Position numbers and translations under genes: made by a program | From: Kosakonia pseudosacchari | GTDB taxonomy: Bacteria > Pseudomonadota > Gammaproteobacteria > Enterobacterales > Enterobacteriaceae | Reading direction: 5' to 3' | Assembly: GCF_900184035.1 (NCBI RefSeq) | Contig: NZ_FXWP01000010.1 | Coordinates: 310,001 to 374,000, forward strand | DNA length: 64,000 nt | Notes under the pieces: model-generated | What the model saw: only the letters and a program-made list of their open reading frames with translations | Told to the model about the DNA's origin: nothing | Databases searched by the model: none | Part shown: positions 31,330-45,038 of the stretch, piece by piece | How positions within the stretch are numbered: position 1 is the first letter of the stretch | How the letters are laid out: the number at the start of each line of letters is the position of its first letter

Positions 31330-32508
31330 ATGCTCTGGTTAATGACGATGGGACGCCGCCTTAACGGTGTTTACGTCGCTTTTATGATCGTCGCCTTTAT
31401 GATGGGAGTTGCCGGAGCGCTACAGGCACCGACGCTCAGCTTGTTTCTGAGCCGGGAAGTGGGCGCTGAGCCGTTCTGGGTTGGGCTGTTTTATACCGTC
31501 AACGCCATTGCCGGGATCGTTGTCAGCCTTGGGCTGGCAAAACGATCCGACAACCAGGGCGACAGGCGCAAGTTGATCCTCTTTTGTTGCCTGATGGCAG
31601 TGGGCAATGCGCTGTTATTCGCCTTTAATCGCCACTATCTGACGCTTATCACCTGCGGTGTACTGCTGGCGTCGCTGGCAAATACCGCCATGCCGCAGCT
31701 TTTCGCGCTGGCGCGCGAGTATGCCGACAGTTCCGCACGTGAAGTGGTGATGTTCAGTTCTGTTATGCGCGCGCAGCTCTCGCTGGCGTGGGTCATTGGT
31801 CCGCCGCTGGCGTTTATGCTGGCGCTTAATTATGGCTTTACCGCCATGTTTTCCATCGCCGCCGGGATTTTCGTTATCAGCCTGATGCTGGTGGCGTTCT
31901 GGCTGCCTTCGGTGGCGCGTGTTGAACAGCCCGCCGACGTGGCGGTGACGCAGGTCAGCGGCTGGAGCGATAAAAATGTGCGCATGCTGTTTATTGCCTC
32001 TACGCTGATGTGGACCTGCAACACCATGTACATCATCGATATGCCGCTGTGGATTAGCCTGGAACTGGGGCTGCCCGACAAACTGGCCGGGATTTTGATG
32101 GGCACGGCGGCGGGGCTTGAGATCCCGGCGATGATCCTGGCGGGTTATTTTGTCAAACGCATAGGCAAACGGCGCATGATGGTTACCGCCGTTACGGCGG
32201 GCGTGCTGTTCTATATCGGCCTGATTTTTTTCCACAGCCAGACGGCGTTACTCTCCCTGCAACTGTTTAATGCGGTATTTATCGGCATTATCGCCGGGAT
32301 TGGCATGTTGTGGTTTCAGGATCTGATGCCGGGGCGGGCAGGTTCGGCGACCACGCTGTTTACCAACAGTATTTCGACCGGCGTGATCCTGGCCGGGGTG
32401 ATTCAGGGGGCGCTGGCGCAAAGCTATGGCCACGGCGCGGTGTATATCGGCATTGCGGTGATTTCAGTGGTAACGCTGTGGCTGACCAGTCGCGTTAAAG
32501 ATGTGTAA
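31330..32508 (+). CDS. setA: Sugar efflux transporter SetA
   Basis: An inner-membrane major facilitator protein that exports glucose, lactose and analogues; in E. coli it is cotranscribed with sgrS by read-through and aids recovery from glucose-phosphate stress. The ATG at 31330 gives 392 residues as in E. coli. The frame extends 35 codons upstream to 31225, but this covers the SgrS terminator and is rejected. About 12 hydrophobic segments; the first-loop motif LAKRSDNQGDRRKL is typical of MFS carriers. Very sure. Confidence 0.96.
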   Translation: MLWLMTMGRRLNGVYVAFMIVAFMMGVAGALQAPTLSLFLSREVGAEPFWVGLFYTVNAIAGIVVSLGLAKRSDNQGDRRKLILFCCLMAVGNALLFAFNRHYLTLITCGVLLASLANTAMPQLFALAREYADSSAREVVMFSSVMRAQLSLAWVIGPPLAFMLALNYGFTAMFSIAAGIFVISLMLVAFWLPSVARVEQPADVAVTQVSGWSDKNVRMLFIASTLMWTCNTMYIIDMPLWISLELGLPDKLAGILMGTAAGLEIPAMILAGYFVKRIGKRRMMVTAVTAGVLFYIGLIFFHSQTALLSLQLFNAVFIGIIAGIGMLWFQDLMPGRAGSATTLFTNSISTGVILAGVIQGALAQSYGHGAVYIGIAVISVVTLWLTSRVKDV

Positions 32509-32512
32509 GCGT

Positions 32513-32535
32513 AAAAAGGCCCGGAAACCGGGCCT
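32513..32535 (-). terminator. Terminator of the leuABCD operon
   Basis: An 8-bp stem AGGCCCGG/CCGGGCCT (32535-32528 with 32524-32517, loop TTT), followed on the minus strand by TTTTT. It lies 8 bases beyond the leuD stop. On the plus strand there is no T-tract, so setA is not clearly terminated here. Confidence 0.8.
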
Positions 32536-32543
32536 GTGGTGGG

Positions 32544-34558
<2,015 letters not shown>

Positions 34559-34560
34559 GA

Positions 34561-37223
<2,663 letters not shown>

Positions 37224-37265
37224 GGTTTAGGTCCTTTGTCTCTTAGGTCGCCTCGCTACGAGCAT

Positions 37266-37292
37266 AAAAAAACCCGCGCCAAGGCGCGGGTT
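37266..37292 (-). terminator. Leucine operon attenuator
   Basis: A 10-bp stem AACCCGCGCC/GGCGCGGGTT (37292-37283 with 37280-37271), followed by a T-run on the minus strand. It lies between leuL and leuA, in the position of the classic leucine attenuator that forms when the leader is translated without stalling. Confidence 0.85.
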
Positions 37293-37316
37293 CTTAGTCT
37301 TAACTGGAAGGACGAT

Positions 37317-37403
37317 TCAACTCAGAATGTCGCCCACCGGTCTACCGCGCACGAGAGATGCGTTTAGTAGTAGTAGACCAGCGAAACCGACGTTGCGAAT
37401 CAT
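37317..37403 (-). CDS. leuL: leu operon leader peptide
   Basis: A 28-codon ORF, ATG at 37401-37403, with GGAG upstream. It holds four consecutive CTA leucine codons (residues 10-13), a rare codon that makes the ribosome stall when charged leucyl-tRNA is short. It starts MIRNVGFAGLLLL. Stalling favours the antiterminator over the attenuator hairpin and so switches on leuABCD. Length and layout match E. coli LeuL. An ATG 9 bases further upstream is in another frame and has no leucine run. Confidence 0.92.
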   Translation of the reverse strand: MIRNVGFAGLLLLNASLVRGRPVGDILS

Positions 37404-37437
37404 GAATCATGCTCCAGGTGAATGCGATATGCTTTTA

Positions 37438-37466
37438 GTGGTACTGGATACGTAAGTTAATGTCAA
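37438..37466 (-). promoter_or_regulatory. leuLABCD promoter
   Basis: A perfect -35 TTGACA (37466-37461), 17-bp spacer, then the weak -10 TACCAC (37443-37438), placed as in the E. coli leu promoter I recall. The expected transcript start is near 37430, about 27 bases before leuL. Confidence 0.7.
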
Positions 37467-37877
37467 CCCCTCGTCTGAAAAGCATGGCTGAAGAGCGCCG
37501 GTTATTTTGTTGCGCATTAGTTAATAATTCTGCCTGTGAGATGGAAATCCATTTTTCATGCTTACAAATGGTCGGTTGTATCTGGCGTAATGCACTATAT
37601 AAGGCTTTGCGTAAACGCGACACGCATGATCGATTTAGGTGTGCTGAAAAACAGCGTCAGGGATATATTTTTATTGAGATTACAGAATGTTTGCCAACGT
37701 AAAAATATATGAAGCGCTCCCTTAATTTAAGATGAAATATTAAATATTCATTCGCCATGAAAATAAAATAGCAGCTTTATATATTCCTAATTTGTCACAC
37801 CACACTTCTAATAATGCTATATGCGTGATAAATCATCTTCCTGAATATTATTATGACGCAGGTCGAGGGAGTTCAAG
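37467..37877. other. AT-rich intergenic region upstream of leuO
   Basis: About 410 bases without a gene that I can support. The part from about 37660 to 37860 is strongly A/T-rich with runs such as AAAATAAAATAG and TTTATATATT. This fits the H-NS-silenced leuO control region of E. coli and Salmonella. A GAGGGAG ribosome site ends it (37865-37871). A TTGTCA at 37792 could be a -35 box, but I see no convincing -10 at proper spacing. The short open frames here lack ribosome sites and similarity. Confidence 0.6.
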
Positions 37878-38840
37878 ATGACGACGGATTGCAAAATACC
37901 TGGTGAAGACGTTTATAATCAGCACGTTAATGAAGAGGGGAAACCGCAGTTACGTTCTGTCGATCTCAATTTACTGACTGTTTTTGATGCAGTAATGCAG
38001 GAGCAAAATATCACCCGCGCAGCACATGCTCTGGGTATGTCGCAACCCGCAGTGAGTAATGCTGTTGCGCGGCTTAAGGTCATGTTTAATGACGAGCTTT
38101 TTGTTCGCTATGGCCGTGGGATCCAGCCAACGGCACGTTCGTATCAACTGTTTGGATCTATCCGCCAGGCGCTGCAACTGGTGCAAAATGAACTGCCCGG
38201 TTCCGGATTCGATCCGCTTAGTAGTGAACGAGTATTTAATTTGTGTGTTTGTAGCCCGCTGGATAATCTTTTAACGTCAGCGATTTATAACAACGTGGAG
38301 AAAATCGCCCCCGGTATTAATTTGGTGTTTAAATCCGATCTTAATCACAGCACCGAGCACCAACTGCGTTATCAGGAAATTGAGTTTGTGATTGGCTACG
38401 AAGAGTTTCGCCGACCTGAATTTTCCTGTATCCCGCTATTTAATGATGAAATGGTGCTGGTTGCCAGCCATCAACATCCCCGCCTCAATACGCTCACTAC
38501 AGAAAATGCCGTATTCAGAGAACAGCATGCGGTGGTTTCGCTGGATCGGTACGCATCATTTAGCCAGCCATGGTATGACAGCGTGGATAAACGCAGTTGT
38601 ATTGCTTACCAGGGTATGGCGCTGACCAGCGTATTAAGCGTGGTTTCGCAAACCCATCTGGTGGCGATTGCACCGCGTTGGTTAGTGACGACATTTGCGG
38701 AAGGGCTGGATTTAGCGATGCTGCCGCTCCCGTTAGATCTCAAGAGCCGCACGTGTTATCTCTCCTGGCACGAAGCCGCAGGAAGAGATAAGGGGCATCA
38801 ATGGATGGAAGAACTCCTGGTGTCGGTGTGTAGCCATTAA
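37878..38840 (+). CDS. leuO: LysR-type regulator LeuO
   Basis: A global LysR-family regulator that opposes H-NS silencing at many loci (in E. coli it can derepress CRISPR-cas, bgl and others). The 320 residues are about 6 more than E. coli; the extra ones lie in the variable tail before [12 protein letters not shown]. The winged helix spans about 25-85 ([23 protein letters not shown]), then the effector domain. Its own hairpin terminator follows. Very sure. Confidence 0.96.
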   Translation: MTTDCKIPGEDVYNQHVNEEGKPQLRSVDLNLLTVFDAVMQEQNITRAAHALGMSQPAVSNAVARLKVMFNDELFVRYGRGIQPTARSYQLFGSIRQALQLVQNELPGSGFDPLSSERVFNLCVCSPLDNLLTSAIYNNVEKIAPGINLVFKSDLNHSTEHQLRYQEIEFVIGYEEFRRPEFSCIPLFNDEMVLVASHQHPRLNTLTTENAVFREQHAVVSLDRYASFSQPWYDSVDKRSCIAYQGMALTSVLSVVSQTHLVAIAPRWLVTTFAEGLDLAMLPLPLDLKSRTCYLSWHEAAGRDKGHQWMEELLVSVCSH

Positions 38841-38847
38841 CCATTGG

Positions 38848-38897
38848 GCAGAATCATCCAGCGGTGAAAACGTTTGGTTATTCTGCTCTGTTTTTTT
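38848..38897 (+). terminator. leuO terminator
   Basis: An outer stem GCAGAAT/ATTCTGC (38848-38854 with 38880-38886) with an inner CCAGCG/CGTTTGG helix, followed by TCTG and seven Ts (38891-38897). It starts 7 bases after the leuO stop. Confidence 0.75.
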
Positions 38898-39227
38898 CTG
38901 GCAGTATTTTGTCCTGATTTATGTCTGTCGCAATGACAGACGATGTTGCAAAAATGGATCAATTACTGGACAACTTCGTATTCAGATGATGAATGGTCAT
39001 CGTCTTTACTTATCACAGATGTTTCCACCAATTCTGCGTTTTTGACGTCGTTTTTTCACTTTTGCTCAGGGTTCGCCGCCAGGGCTTGCTAATTGCCTGC
39101 CAGATTTTGAGCGGTTATGGTAACTGCCATTCATAATCAGAGTGCAGGGATTTCCTGTTCTGAACAGAGCGACAGCGCGGAAATGATTTTCGCCGTCAGT
39201 CGACAAACGTAAGCCTGGAGGCAAAGC
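38898..39227. other. ilvIH control region
   Basis: 330 bases with no supported gene. In E. coli the matching region binds Lrp at several sites to activate ilvIH. I see A/T-rich tracts, a 7-bp perfect inverted repeat GTCTGTC/GACAGAC (38923-38929 with 38935-38941), and a good ribosome site GGAGG (39217-39221) before ilvI. I cannot assign individual Lrp sites by eye. Confidence 0.5.
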
Positions 39228-40952
39228 ATGGAGATGTTGTCTGGAGCCGAGATGGTCGTCCGATCGCTTATCGATCAAGGCGTAAAGAAAGTATTCGGCT
39301 ATCCCGGAGGCGCGGTTCTTGATATCTACGATGCCCTGCATACTGTCGGCGGTATTGAACACGTGCTGGTTCGCCACGAACAGGCGGCAGTACATATGGC
39401 CGATGGTCTGGCACGCGCGACGGGTGAAGTGGGCGTGGTCCTGGTAACGTCCGGCCCCGGCGCGACCAACGCCATCACCGGCATCGCCACGGCATATATG
39501 GATTCTATTCCGCTGGTGGTGCTCTCCGGTCAGGTTGCAACGTCGCTGATTGGCTATGATGCCTTTCAGGAGTGCGACATGGTGGGTATCTCCCGTCCGG
39601 TGGTAAAGCACAGTTTCTTAGTCAAACAAACGGAAGATATTCCCGGTGTATTAAAGAAAGCTTTCTGGCTTGCCGCCAGTGGTCGTCCTGGACCGGTAGT
39701 GGTGGATTTGCCGAAAGACATCATGAACCCGGCCAATAAGCTGCCTTATGTCTGGCCGGAGTCCGTCAGCATGCGCTCCTATAACCCGACTACTCAGGGA
39801 CATAAAGGGCAAATTAAGCGCGCATTGCAAACGCTGGCGGCGGCGAAAAAGCCAGTGGTATATGTAGGCGGTGGCGCGATCAATTCTGCCTGCGAAGCAC
39901 CGCTACGCCAGCTTGCGGAAAAATTGAATTTGCCGGTGGTCTCTTCATTAATGGGGCTGGGGGCATTTCCTGCTTCCCACCGACAGGCGCTCGGCATGCT
40001 GGGCATGCACGGCACTTACGAAGCCAATATGACGATGCACCATTCGGACGTCATCTTTGCCGTTGGCGTGCGTTTTGACGATCGTACTACCAACAATCTG
40101 GCGAAATATTGCCCGGATGCGACGGTGCTGCATATCGATATCGATCCCACGTCCATTTCCAAAACCGTGCAGGCAGATATTCCCATTGTTGGCGATGCGC
40201 GGCTGGTGCTGGAACAGATGCTGGAATTGCTGGATCAGGAAGCGTATCCGCAGCCGTTAGATGAGATCCGCGACTGGTGGCTGCGCATCGACCAATGGCG
40301 TGCCCGCCAGTGCCTGAAATATGATACCCAAAGTGAGAGCATTAAACCGCAGGCGGTGATTGAAGCGGCCTGGCGCCTGACGAAAGGCGAGGCTTACGTG
40401 ACATCAGATGTCGGCCAGCACCAGATGTTCGCCGCGCTCTACTACCGCTTTGATAAGCCGCGCCGCTGGATCAACTCCGGCGGGCTGGGCACGATGGGAT
40501 TCGGTTTGCCTGCGGCGCTTGGTGTGAAAATGGCATTGCCGGAAGAGACGGTGATTTGCGTGACCGGCGACGGCAGTATCCAGATGAACATTCAGGAGCT
40601 TTCTACCGCATTACAGTATGAATTGCCGGTGCTGGTGCTCAATCTGAATAACCGTTACCTGGGCATGGTGAAGCAGTGGCAGGACATGATCTATTCTGGT
40701 CGCCATTCACAATCGTATATGGAATCGTTGCCTGATTTCGCCCGCCTGGCGGAGGCTTATGGGCACGTTGGGATCCGCATTACGCGCCCGGATGAGCTGG
40801 AAGCGAAGCTGGCCGAAGCACTGGAACAGGTGAAGAATAATCGCCTGGTGTTTGTTGATGTTACCGTTGACGGTAGTGAACACGTTTATCCGATGCAGAT
40901 CCGCGGTGGCGGTATGGATGAGATGTGGTTAAGCAAAACGGAGAGAACCTGA
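39228..40952 (+). CDS. ilvI: Acetolactate synthase III large subunit
   Basis: A TPP- and FAD-dependent acetohydroxyacid synthase catalysing the first common step of branched-chain amino-acid synthesis. The 574 residues equal E. coli Ilv[16 protein letters not shown] with the catalytic Glu downstream in [28 protein letters not shown], and the TPP-binding GDGSIQMN to LNLNN stretch are visible. Its regulatory subunit ilvH follows after 2 bases. Very sure. Confidence 0.98.
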   Translation: MEMLSGAEMVVRSLIDQGVKKVFGYPGGAVLDIYDALHTVGGIEHVLVRHEQAAVHMADGLARATGEVGVVLVTSGPGATNAITGIATAYMDSIPLVVLSGQVATSLIGYDAFQECDMVGISRPVVKHSFLVKQTEDIPGVLKKAFWLAASGRPGPVVVDLPKDIMNPANKLPYVWPESVSMRSYNPTTQGHKGQIKRALQTLAAAKKPVVYVGGGAINSACEAPLRQLAEKLNLPVVSSLMGLGAFPASHRQALGMLGMHGTYEANMTMHHSDVIFAVGVRFDDRTTNNLAKYCPDATVLHIDIDPTSISKTVQADIPIVGDARLVLEQMLELLDQEAYPQPLDEIRDWWLRIDQWRARQCLKYDTQSESIKPQAVIEAAWRLTKGEAYVTSDVGQHQMFAALYYRFDKPRRWINSGGLGTMGFGLPAALGVKMALPEETVICVTGDGSIQMNIQELSTALQYELPVLVLNLNNRYLGMVKQWQDMIYSGRHSQSYMESLPDFARLAEAYGHVGIRITRPDELEAKLAEALEQVKNNRLVFVDVTVDGSEHVYPMQIRGGGMDEMWLSKTERT

Positions 40953-40954
40953 TT

Positions 40955-41446
40955 ATGCGCCGGATATTGTCTGTGTTACTGGAAAATGAATCGGGCGCGT
41001 TATCGCGCGTGATTGGTCTGTTCTCTCAGCGTGGTTATAACATTGAAAGCCTGACGGTTGCGCCAACCGATGATCCGACGTTATCAAGAATGACGATCCA
41101 GACCGTTGGCGATCAGAAAGTACTTGAGCAGATCGAAAAGCAACTGCACAAACTGGTCGATGTTCTGCGCGTCAATGAGTTGGGGCAAGGCGCGTATGTT
41201 GAGCGCGAGATTATGCTGGTGAAGATCCAGGCCAGCGGCTACGGACGTGAAGAGGTGAAACGCAACGCGGAAATTTTCCGTGGACAAATCATCGATGTCA
41301 CTCCGTCTATTTATACGGTTCAGCTTGCCGGAACCAGCGACAAACTGGATGCATTTCTGTCGACGATCCGCGATGTCGCGAAAATCGTTGAAGTGGCGCG
41401 GTCTGGCGTGGTGGGTTTGTCGCGCGGCGACAAAATCATGCGTTGA
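40955..41446 (+). CDS. ilvH: Acetolactate synthase III regulatory subunit
   Basis: Confers valine feedback inhibition on IlvI. I chose the ATG at 40955 (163 residues, [19 protein letters not shown]) as in E. coli. The frame opens 10 codons earlier inside ilvI, but these are not family-like. An N-terminal ACT domain (about 1-75) with the ligand loop [10 protein letters not shown] is followed by a C-terminal domain. Very sure. Confidence 0.97.
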   Translation: MRRILSVLLENESGALSRVIGLFSQRGYNIESLTVAPTDDPTLSRMTIQTVGDQKVLEQIEKQLHKLVDVLRVNELGQGAYVEREIMLVKIQASGYGREEVKRNAEIFRGQIIDVTPSIYTVQLAGTSDKLDAFLSTIRDVAKIVEVARSGVVGLSRGDKIMR

Positions 41447-41471
41447 TCGTGATCACTCTCTCCATTTATTC

Positions 41472-41500
41472 GCCCGGCCTCTTACGCCGGGCTTTTTTTT
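41472..41500 (+). terminator. ilvIH terminator
   Basis: A perfect 7-bp GC stem GCCCGGC/GCCGGGC (41472-41478 with 41486-41492), then eight Ts. Strong, textbook form. Confidence 0.9.
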
Positions 41501-41623
41501 GCGAAATCATACGGAACCCGATACGAAAGCGGTTGCCGCAGTGAGTATTCTGCGCTTAGATGTTATGGAAATTAGCCTATATCCCTAAAAAGGTTATGGA
41601 GTGCATTATTTTAAGGGGCAATT

Positions 41624-42628
41624 GTGAAACTGGATGAAATCGCCCGGCTTGCCGGCGTCTCACGAACCACGGCCAGCTACGTCATTAATGGTAAGGCGAA
41701 GCAGTATCGTGTCAGCGACAAAACCGTCGAAAAAGTGATGGCGGTTGTTCGTGAGCATAACTACCACCCGAACGCGGTGGCGGCTGGGCTGCGAGCAGGA
41801 CGAACTCGCTCGATTGGGTTGGTTATTCCCGATCTCGAAAACACGAGCTATACGCGTATTGCCAACTATCTGGAGCGCCAGGCGCGTCAGCGCGGCTATC
41901 AGCTTCTGATTGCCTGCTCTGAAGATCAGCCTGATAACGAAATGCGTTGTATTGAACATTTGCTACAACGGCAAGTGGACGCGATCATCGTGTCTACTTC
42001 GCTGCCGCCGGAGCATCCGTTCTATCAACGGTGGGCGAATGACTCCTTCCCGATCGTCGCACTCGATCGCGCATTGGATCGGGAACACTTCACCAGCGTT
42101 GTCGGTGCCGATCAGGATGATTCGGAAATGTTGGCAGAAGAGCTGCGTAAATTCCCGGCGGAGCGTGTGCTTTACCTTGGCGCTTTACCGGAGCTGTCGG
42201 TGAGCTTCCTGCGCGAACAAGGCTTTCGCACCGCGTGGAAAGACGATCCGCGCGAGGTTCAGTATCTCTACGCCAACAGTTATGAGCGGGAAGCCGCTGC
42301 TCAACTGTTTGAAAAATGGCTGGAAACCAACCCGATGCCGCAGGCGCTGTTTATCACCTCGTTTGCCTTATTACAGGGTGTGCTGGATGTGACGCTGCGT
42401 CGCGACGGCAAGCTGCCGTCTGATTTGGCGATTGCCACGTTCGGCGATCATGAATTGCTGGATTTCCTGCAATGCCCGGTGCTTGCGGTGGCGCAGCGTC
42501 ATCGTGATGTGGCCGAACGCGTTCTGGAGATCGTGCTGGCAAGTCTTGATGAGCCACGCAAACCGAAAGCGGGCCTTAGCCGCATTCGCCGTAATCTCTA
42601 CCGTCGCGGCATACTTAGTCGGGTATAG
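41624..42628 (+). CDS. cra: Catabolite repressor/activator Cra (FruR), GTG start
   Basis: A LacI/GalR-family regulator that tunes glycolysis against gluconeogenesis; released from DNA by fructose-1-phosphate. The start is GTG at 41624 (334 residues, as in E. coli), with AGGGG upstream. The N-terminal helix-turn-helix [20 protein letters not shown] and hinge are near-identical to E. coli, then the periplasmic-binding-like effector domain. I did not find the short fruL leader reported upstream of E. coli cra. Followed by its own terminator. Confidence 0.97.
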   Translation: MKLDEIARLAGVSRTTASYVINGKAKQYRVSDKTVEKVMAVVREHNYHPNAVAAGLRAGRTRSIGLVIPDLENTSYTRIANYLERQARQRGYQLLIACSEDQPDNEMRCIEHLLQRQVDAIIVSTSLPPEHPFYQRWANDSFPIVALDRALDREHFTSVVGADQDDSEMLAEELRKFPAERVLYLGALPELSVSFLREQGFRTAWKDDPREVQYLYANSYEREAAAQLFEKWLETNPMPQALFITSFALLQGVLDVTLRRDGKLPSDLAIATFGDHELLDFLQCPVLAVAQRHRDVAERVLEIVLASLDEPRKPKAGLSRIRRNLYRRGILSRV

Positions 42629-42637
42629 TTTCGGGTG

Positions 42638-42661
42638 AAAGGCAGCGAGAGCTGCCTTTTT
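42638..42661 (+). terminator. cra terminator
   Basis: A perfect 9-bp stem AAAGGCAGC/GCTGCCTTT with a GAGA tetraloop (42638-42646 with 42651-42659), then further Ts. It begins 9 bases after the cra stop. Confidence 0.88.
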
Positions 42662-43157
42662 ACTATTCACCTCTTACCTTTAATCAAATTATTGTTGAGA
42701 TTCTCCTAAGATAAATCCTTAATTTCCCAATGGCTGCTGCTAATTTATTTTGCCCATTTCTTAAAAAACATTTTTAAAGCGTAATTGAGAAGTAACTTAT
42801 CCCGATTTTTGTATTGAATTGTTACATCTAAAAAAGACCATGCGCATTGAATTAACGCTCATTTATCGCGTTGAGGTTTTATCACTGCGGAAGTGCCGCC
42901 GCGCTATGTGCGCGTTGGTGTAACTGGTGCTGTTAACTCTCTTCAATATGTCTTAAAATGCCGCCCGCGTCGCAAACTGACACTTTATATTTCGCGCGCA
43001 GAAATTGAATGGTTTTAAACGCGCGTGCGCATATTCTGTTTTTTTTCTTGCAAATATTCATGACGTTAATTTGCCTCGTAAGCTGAGCACTATTTCACCG
43101 GCGCAGATATTCGCTGCGAATAAGGGATCTTTTGTTCTGGTTAGCCATTGCGCTGGC
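42662..43157. other. Long gene-poor gap between cra and mraZ
   Basis: About 500 bases with no recognised gene. The first 180 are A/T-rich; the rest is mixed, with CGCGCG-containing stretches near 42995-43030. A 27-codon ORF (ATG at 42840, TAA ending 42923, starting MRIELTLIYRVEV) is the only one of note. It has a poor ribosome site (AAAGA) and no recognised relative, so I do not call it a gene. The region may hold further upstream dcw promoters. Confidence 0.5.
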
Positions 43158-43187
43158 TTGACAAGCTTTTCCTCCGCTCCGTAAACT
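43158..43187 (+). promoter_or_regulatory. Principal dcw promoter upstream of mraZ
   Basis: TTGACA (43158-43163) and TAAACT (43182-43187), spaced by 18 bp, lie just before the MraZ boxes, as for the E. coli mraZ promoter that drives much of the division cluster. Confidence 0.75.
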
Positions 43188-43194
43188 CCCTCAG

Positions 43195-43219
43195 TGGGGA
43201 TTTGTGGGATAAAGTGGTG
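43195..43219 (+). promoter_or_regulatory. MraZ operator, three direct repeats
   Basis: TGGGG, TGGGA and TGGTG start at 43195, 43205 and 43215: three 5-bp direct repeats with an exact 10-bp period, just downstream of the promoter. This is the known TGGGN operator through which MraZ represses its own operon. Confidence 0.85.
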
Positions 43220-43248
43220 TAAAAGGGTCACCTGGGGGTGAATCGGAA

Positions 43249-43707
43249 ATGTTCCGTGGAGCGACGTTAGTCAATCTCGACAGCAAAGGGCGGTTATCCG
43301 TACCCACCCGATATCGGGATTTGCTGCAGGAGAATGCCTCCGGTCAAATGGTTTGCACCATTGACATCCGTCACTCATGCCTGCTGCTTTACCCTTTGCC
43401 CGAATGGGAAATTATCGAGCAAAAACTGTCGCGTCTGTCGAGCATGAACCCGCTCGAACGGCGCGTACAACGTTTGTTGCTGGGGCATGCCAGCGAGTGC
43501 CAGATGGATAGCGCCGGGCGTATTTTGATTGCGCCTGTTTTACGGCAACACGCCGGATTAACGAAAGAAGTGATGCTGGTCGGGCAGTTCAATAAATTTG
43601 AGCTGTGGGACGAAACGACCTGGTATCAACAGGTCAAGGAAGATATCGACGCTGAGCAATCGGGTTCCGAAGCGCTTTCGGATCGGTTGCAGGATTTGTC
43701 TCTGTAA
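43249..43707 (+). CDS. mraZ: Transcriptional regulator MraZ
   Basis: The repressor of the dcw cluster, first gene of it. The 152 residues equal E. coli and contain two SpoVT-AbrB-like halves, each with the family pattern ([14 protein letters not shown] near the start and [14 protein letters not shown] in the second). In the family it forms a ring-shaped oligomer that reads the direct repeats found just upstream. The stop overlaps ATGs of rsmH. Very sure. Confidence 0.97.
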   Translation: MFRGATLVNLDSKGRLSVPTRYRDLLQENASGQMVCTIDIRHSCLLLYPLPEWEIIEQKLSRLSSMNPLERRVQRLLLGHASECQMDSAGRILIAPVLRQHAGLTKEVMLVGQFNKFELWDETTWYQQVKEDIDAEQSGSEALSDRLQDLSL

Positions 43708-43709
43708 TG

Positions 43710-44651
43710 ATGATGGAAAATTTTAAACACACGACGGTGCTGCTGGATGAGGCCGTTAACGGCCTGAATATTCGTCCGGATGGCATTTACATCGATGGCA
43801 CTTTTGGTCGCGGTGGCCACTCGCGCTTGATCCTCTCCCAACTGGGAGCGGAAGGACGCTTGCTGGCGATCGATCGCGATCCGCAGGCGATTGCTGTAGC
43901 TAAAACCATTGATGATCCCCGCTTCTCCATCATTCATGGTCCCTTTTCCGCGCTTGCTGATTATGTCAGCGAGCGCGACCTTATTGGCAAGATCGACGGC
44001 ATTCTCCTCGATCTTGGCGTCTCTTCACCGCAGCTTGACGATCCGGAACGCGGCTTTTCCTTTATGCGTGATGGCCCGTTAGATATGCGTATGGATCCTA
44101 CTCGCGGTCAGTCTGCCGCCGAATGGTTGCAAACCGCTGAGGAAGCCGATATTGCCTGGGTTTTAAAAACCTTTGGTGAGGAGCGCTTTGCTAAACGTAT
44201 TGCCCGCGCCATTGTCGAGCGCAATCGTCTTGATCCCATGACCCGCACCAAAGAGCTGGCGGAAGTGGTGGCGGCGGCAACGCCGGTGAAGGACAAATTC
44301 AAACATCCCGCGACCCGTACCTTCCAGGCGGTGCGCATTTGGGTGAACAGTGAACTGGAAGAGATAGAGCTGGCGCTAAAAAACTCGCTCGGCGTGCTTG
44401 CCCCGGGAGGGCGGCTTTCGATTATCAGCTTCCATTCACTGGAAGACCGCATTGTGAAACGCTTTATGCGTGAGCAAAGCCGTGGCCCGCAGGTTCCTGC
44501 CGGGTTGCCGATGACCGAAGAGCAACTCAGGAAACTGGGAGGCCGTCAGTTGCGAGCCTTAGGAAAGTTGATGCCGGGTGAAGAAGAAGTGGCTGAAAAC
44601 CCACGTGCCCGTAGTTCAGTTCTGCGCATTGCAGAGAGGACGAACGCATGA
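43710..44651 (+). CDS. rsmH: 16S rRNA C1402 N4-methyltransferase RsmH
   Basis: Methylates N4 of C1402 in 16S rRNA, fine-tuning the P site; formerly MraW. Three ATGs in a row (43707, 43710, 43713) follow the mraZ stop. I took 43710, giving 313 residues as in E. coli; 43707 overlaps the mraZ stop by one base and is equally possible. The SAM site [10 protein letters not shown] and the [12 protein letters not shown] block are present. Its end overlaps ftsL by 4 bases. Confidence 0.95.
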   Translation: MMENFKHTTVLLDEAVNGLNIRPDGIYIDGTFGRGGHSRLILSQLGAEGRLLAIDRDPQAIAVAKTIDDPRFSIIHGPFSALADYVSERDLIGKIDGILLDLGVSSPQLDDPERGFSFMRDGPLDMRMDPTRGQSAAEWLQTAEEADIAWVLKTFGEERFAKRIARAIVERNRLDPMTRTKELAEVVAAATPVKDKFKHPATRTFQAVRIWVNSELEEIELALKNSLGVLAPGGRLSIISFHSLEDRIVKRFMREQSRGPQVPAGLPMTEEQLRKLGGRQLRALGKLMPGEEEVAENPRARSSVLRIAERTNA

Positions 44652-45013
44652 TCGGCAGAGTGACAGAGACCCTGAGCAAAGTGAAGGGATCGTTAGGAAG
44701 CAACGAGCGCCATGCTTTGCCTGGCGTGATCGGCGACGATCTTTTGCGATTTGGGAAACTGCCACTCTGCTTGTTCATTTGCATCATCATGACGGCAGTG
44801 ACGGTAGTCACCACCGCACATCACACGCGTTTATTAACCGCGCAGCGTGAACAACTGGTTATTGAGCGTGACGCGCTGGATATCGAATGGCGCAACCTGA
44901 TCCTTGAAGAGAACGCGCTCGGCGATCATAGCCGGGTTGAACGGATCGCCACAGAAAAGCTGCAAATGCAGCATGTCGATCCCTCACAGGAAAATATCGT
45001 GGTGCAGAAATAG
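44648..45013 (+). CDS. ftsL: Cell division protein FtsL
   Basis: A bitopic inner-membrane protein of the FtsQLB complex that relays the signal to FtsWI. The 121 residues equal E. coli. A cytoplasmic tail of about 35 residues is followed by one transmembrane helix (about 37-57, [20 protein letters not shown]) and a periplasmic coiled coil ([19 protein letters not shown]). It overlaps rsmH by 4 bases. Very sure. Confidence 0.96.
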   Translation: MIGRVTETLSKVKGSLGSNERHALPGVIGDDLLRFGKLPLCLFICIIMTAVTVVTTAHHTRLLTAQREQLVIERDALDIEWRNLILEENALGDHSRVERIATEKLQMQHVDPSQENIVVQK

Positions 45014-45038
45014 AGATGAATAAGGAATCACGCAACGC

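Noticed and set aside
41447-41623. fruL leader peptide upstream of cra
   Set aside because: I looked for a short ORF resembling the E. coli fruL peptide and found none with a ribosome site.
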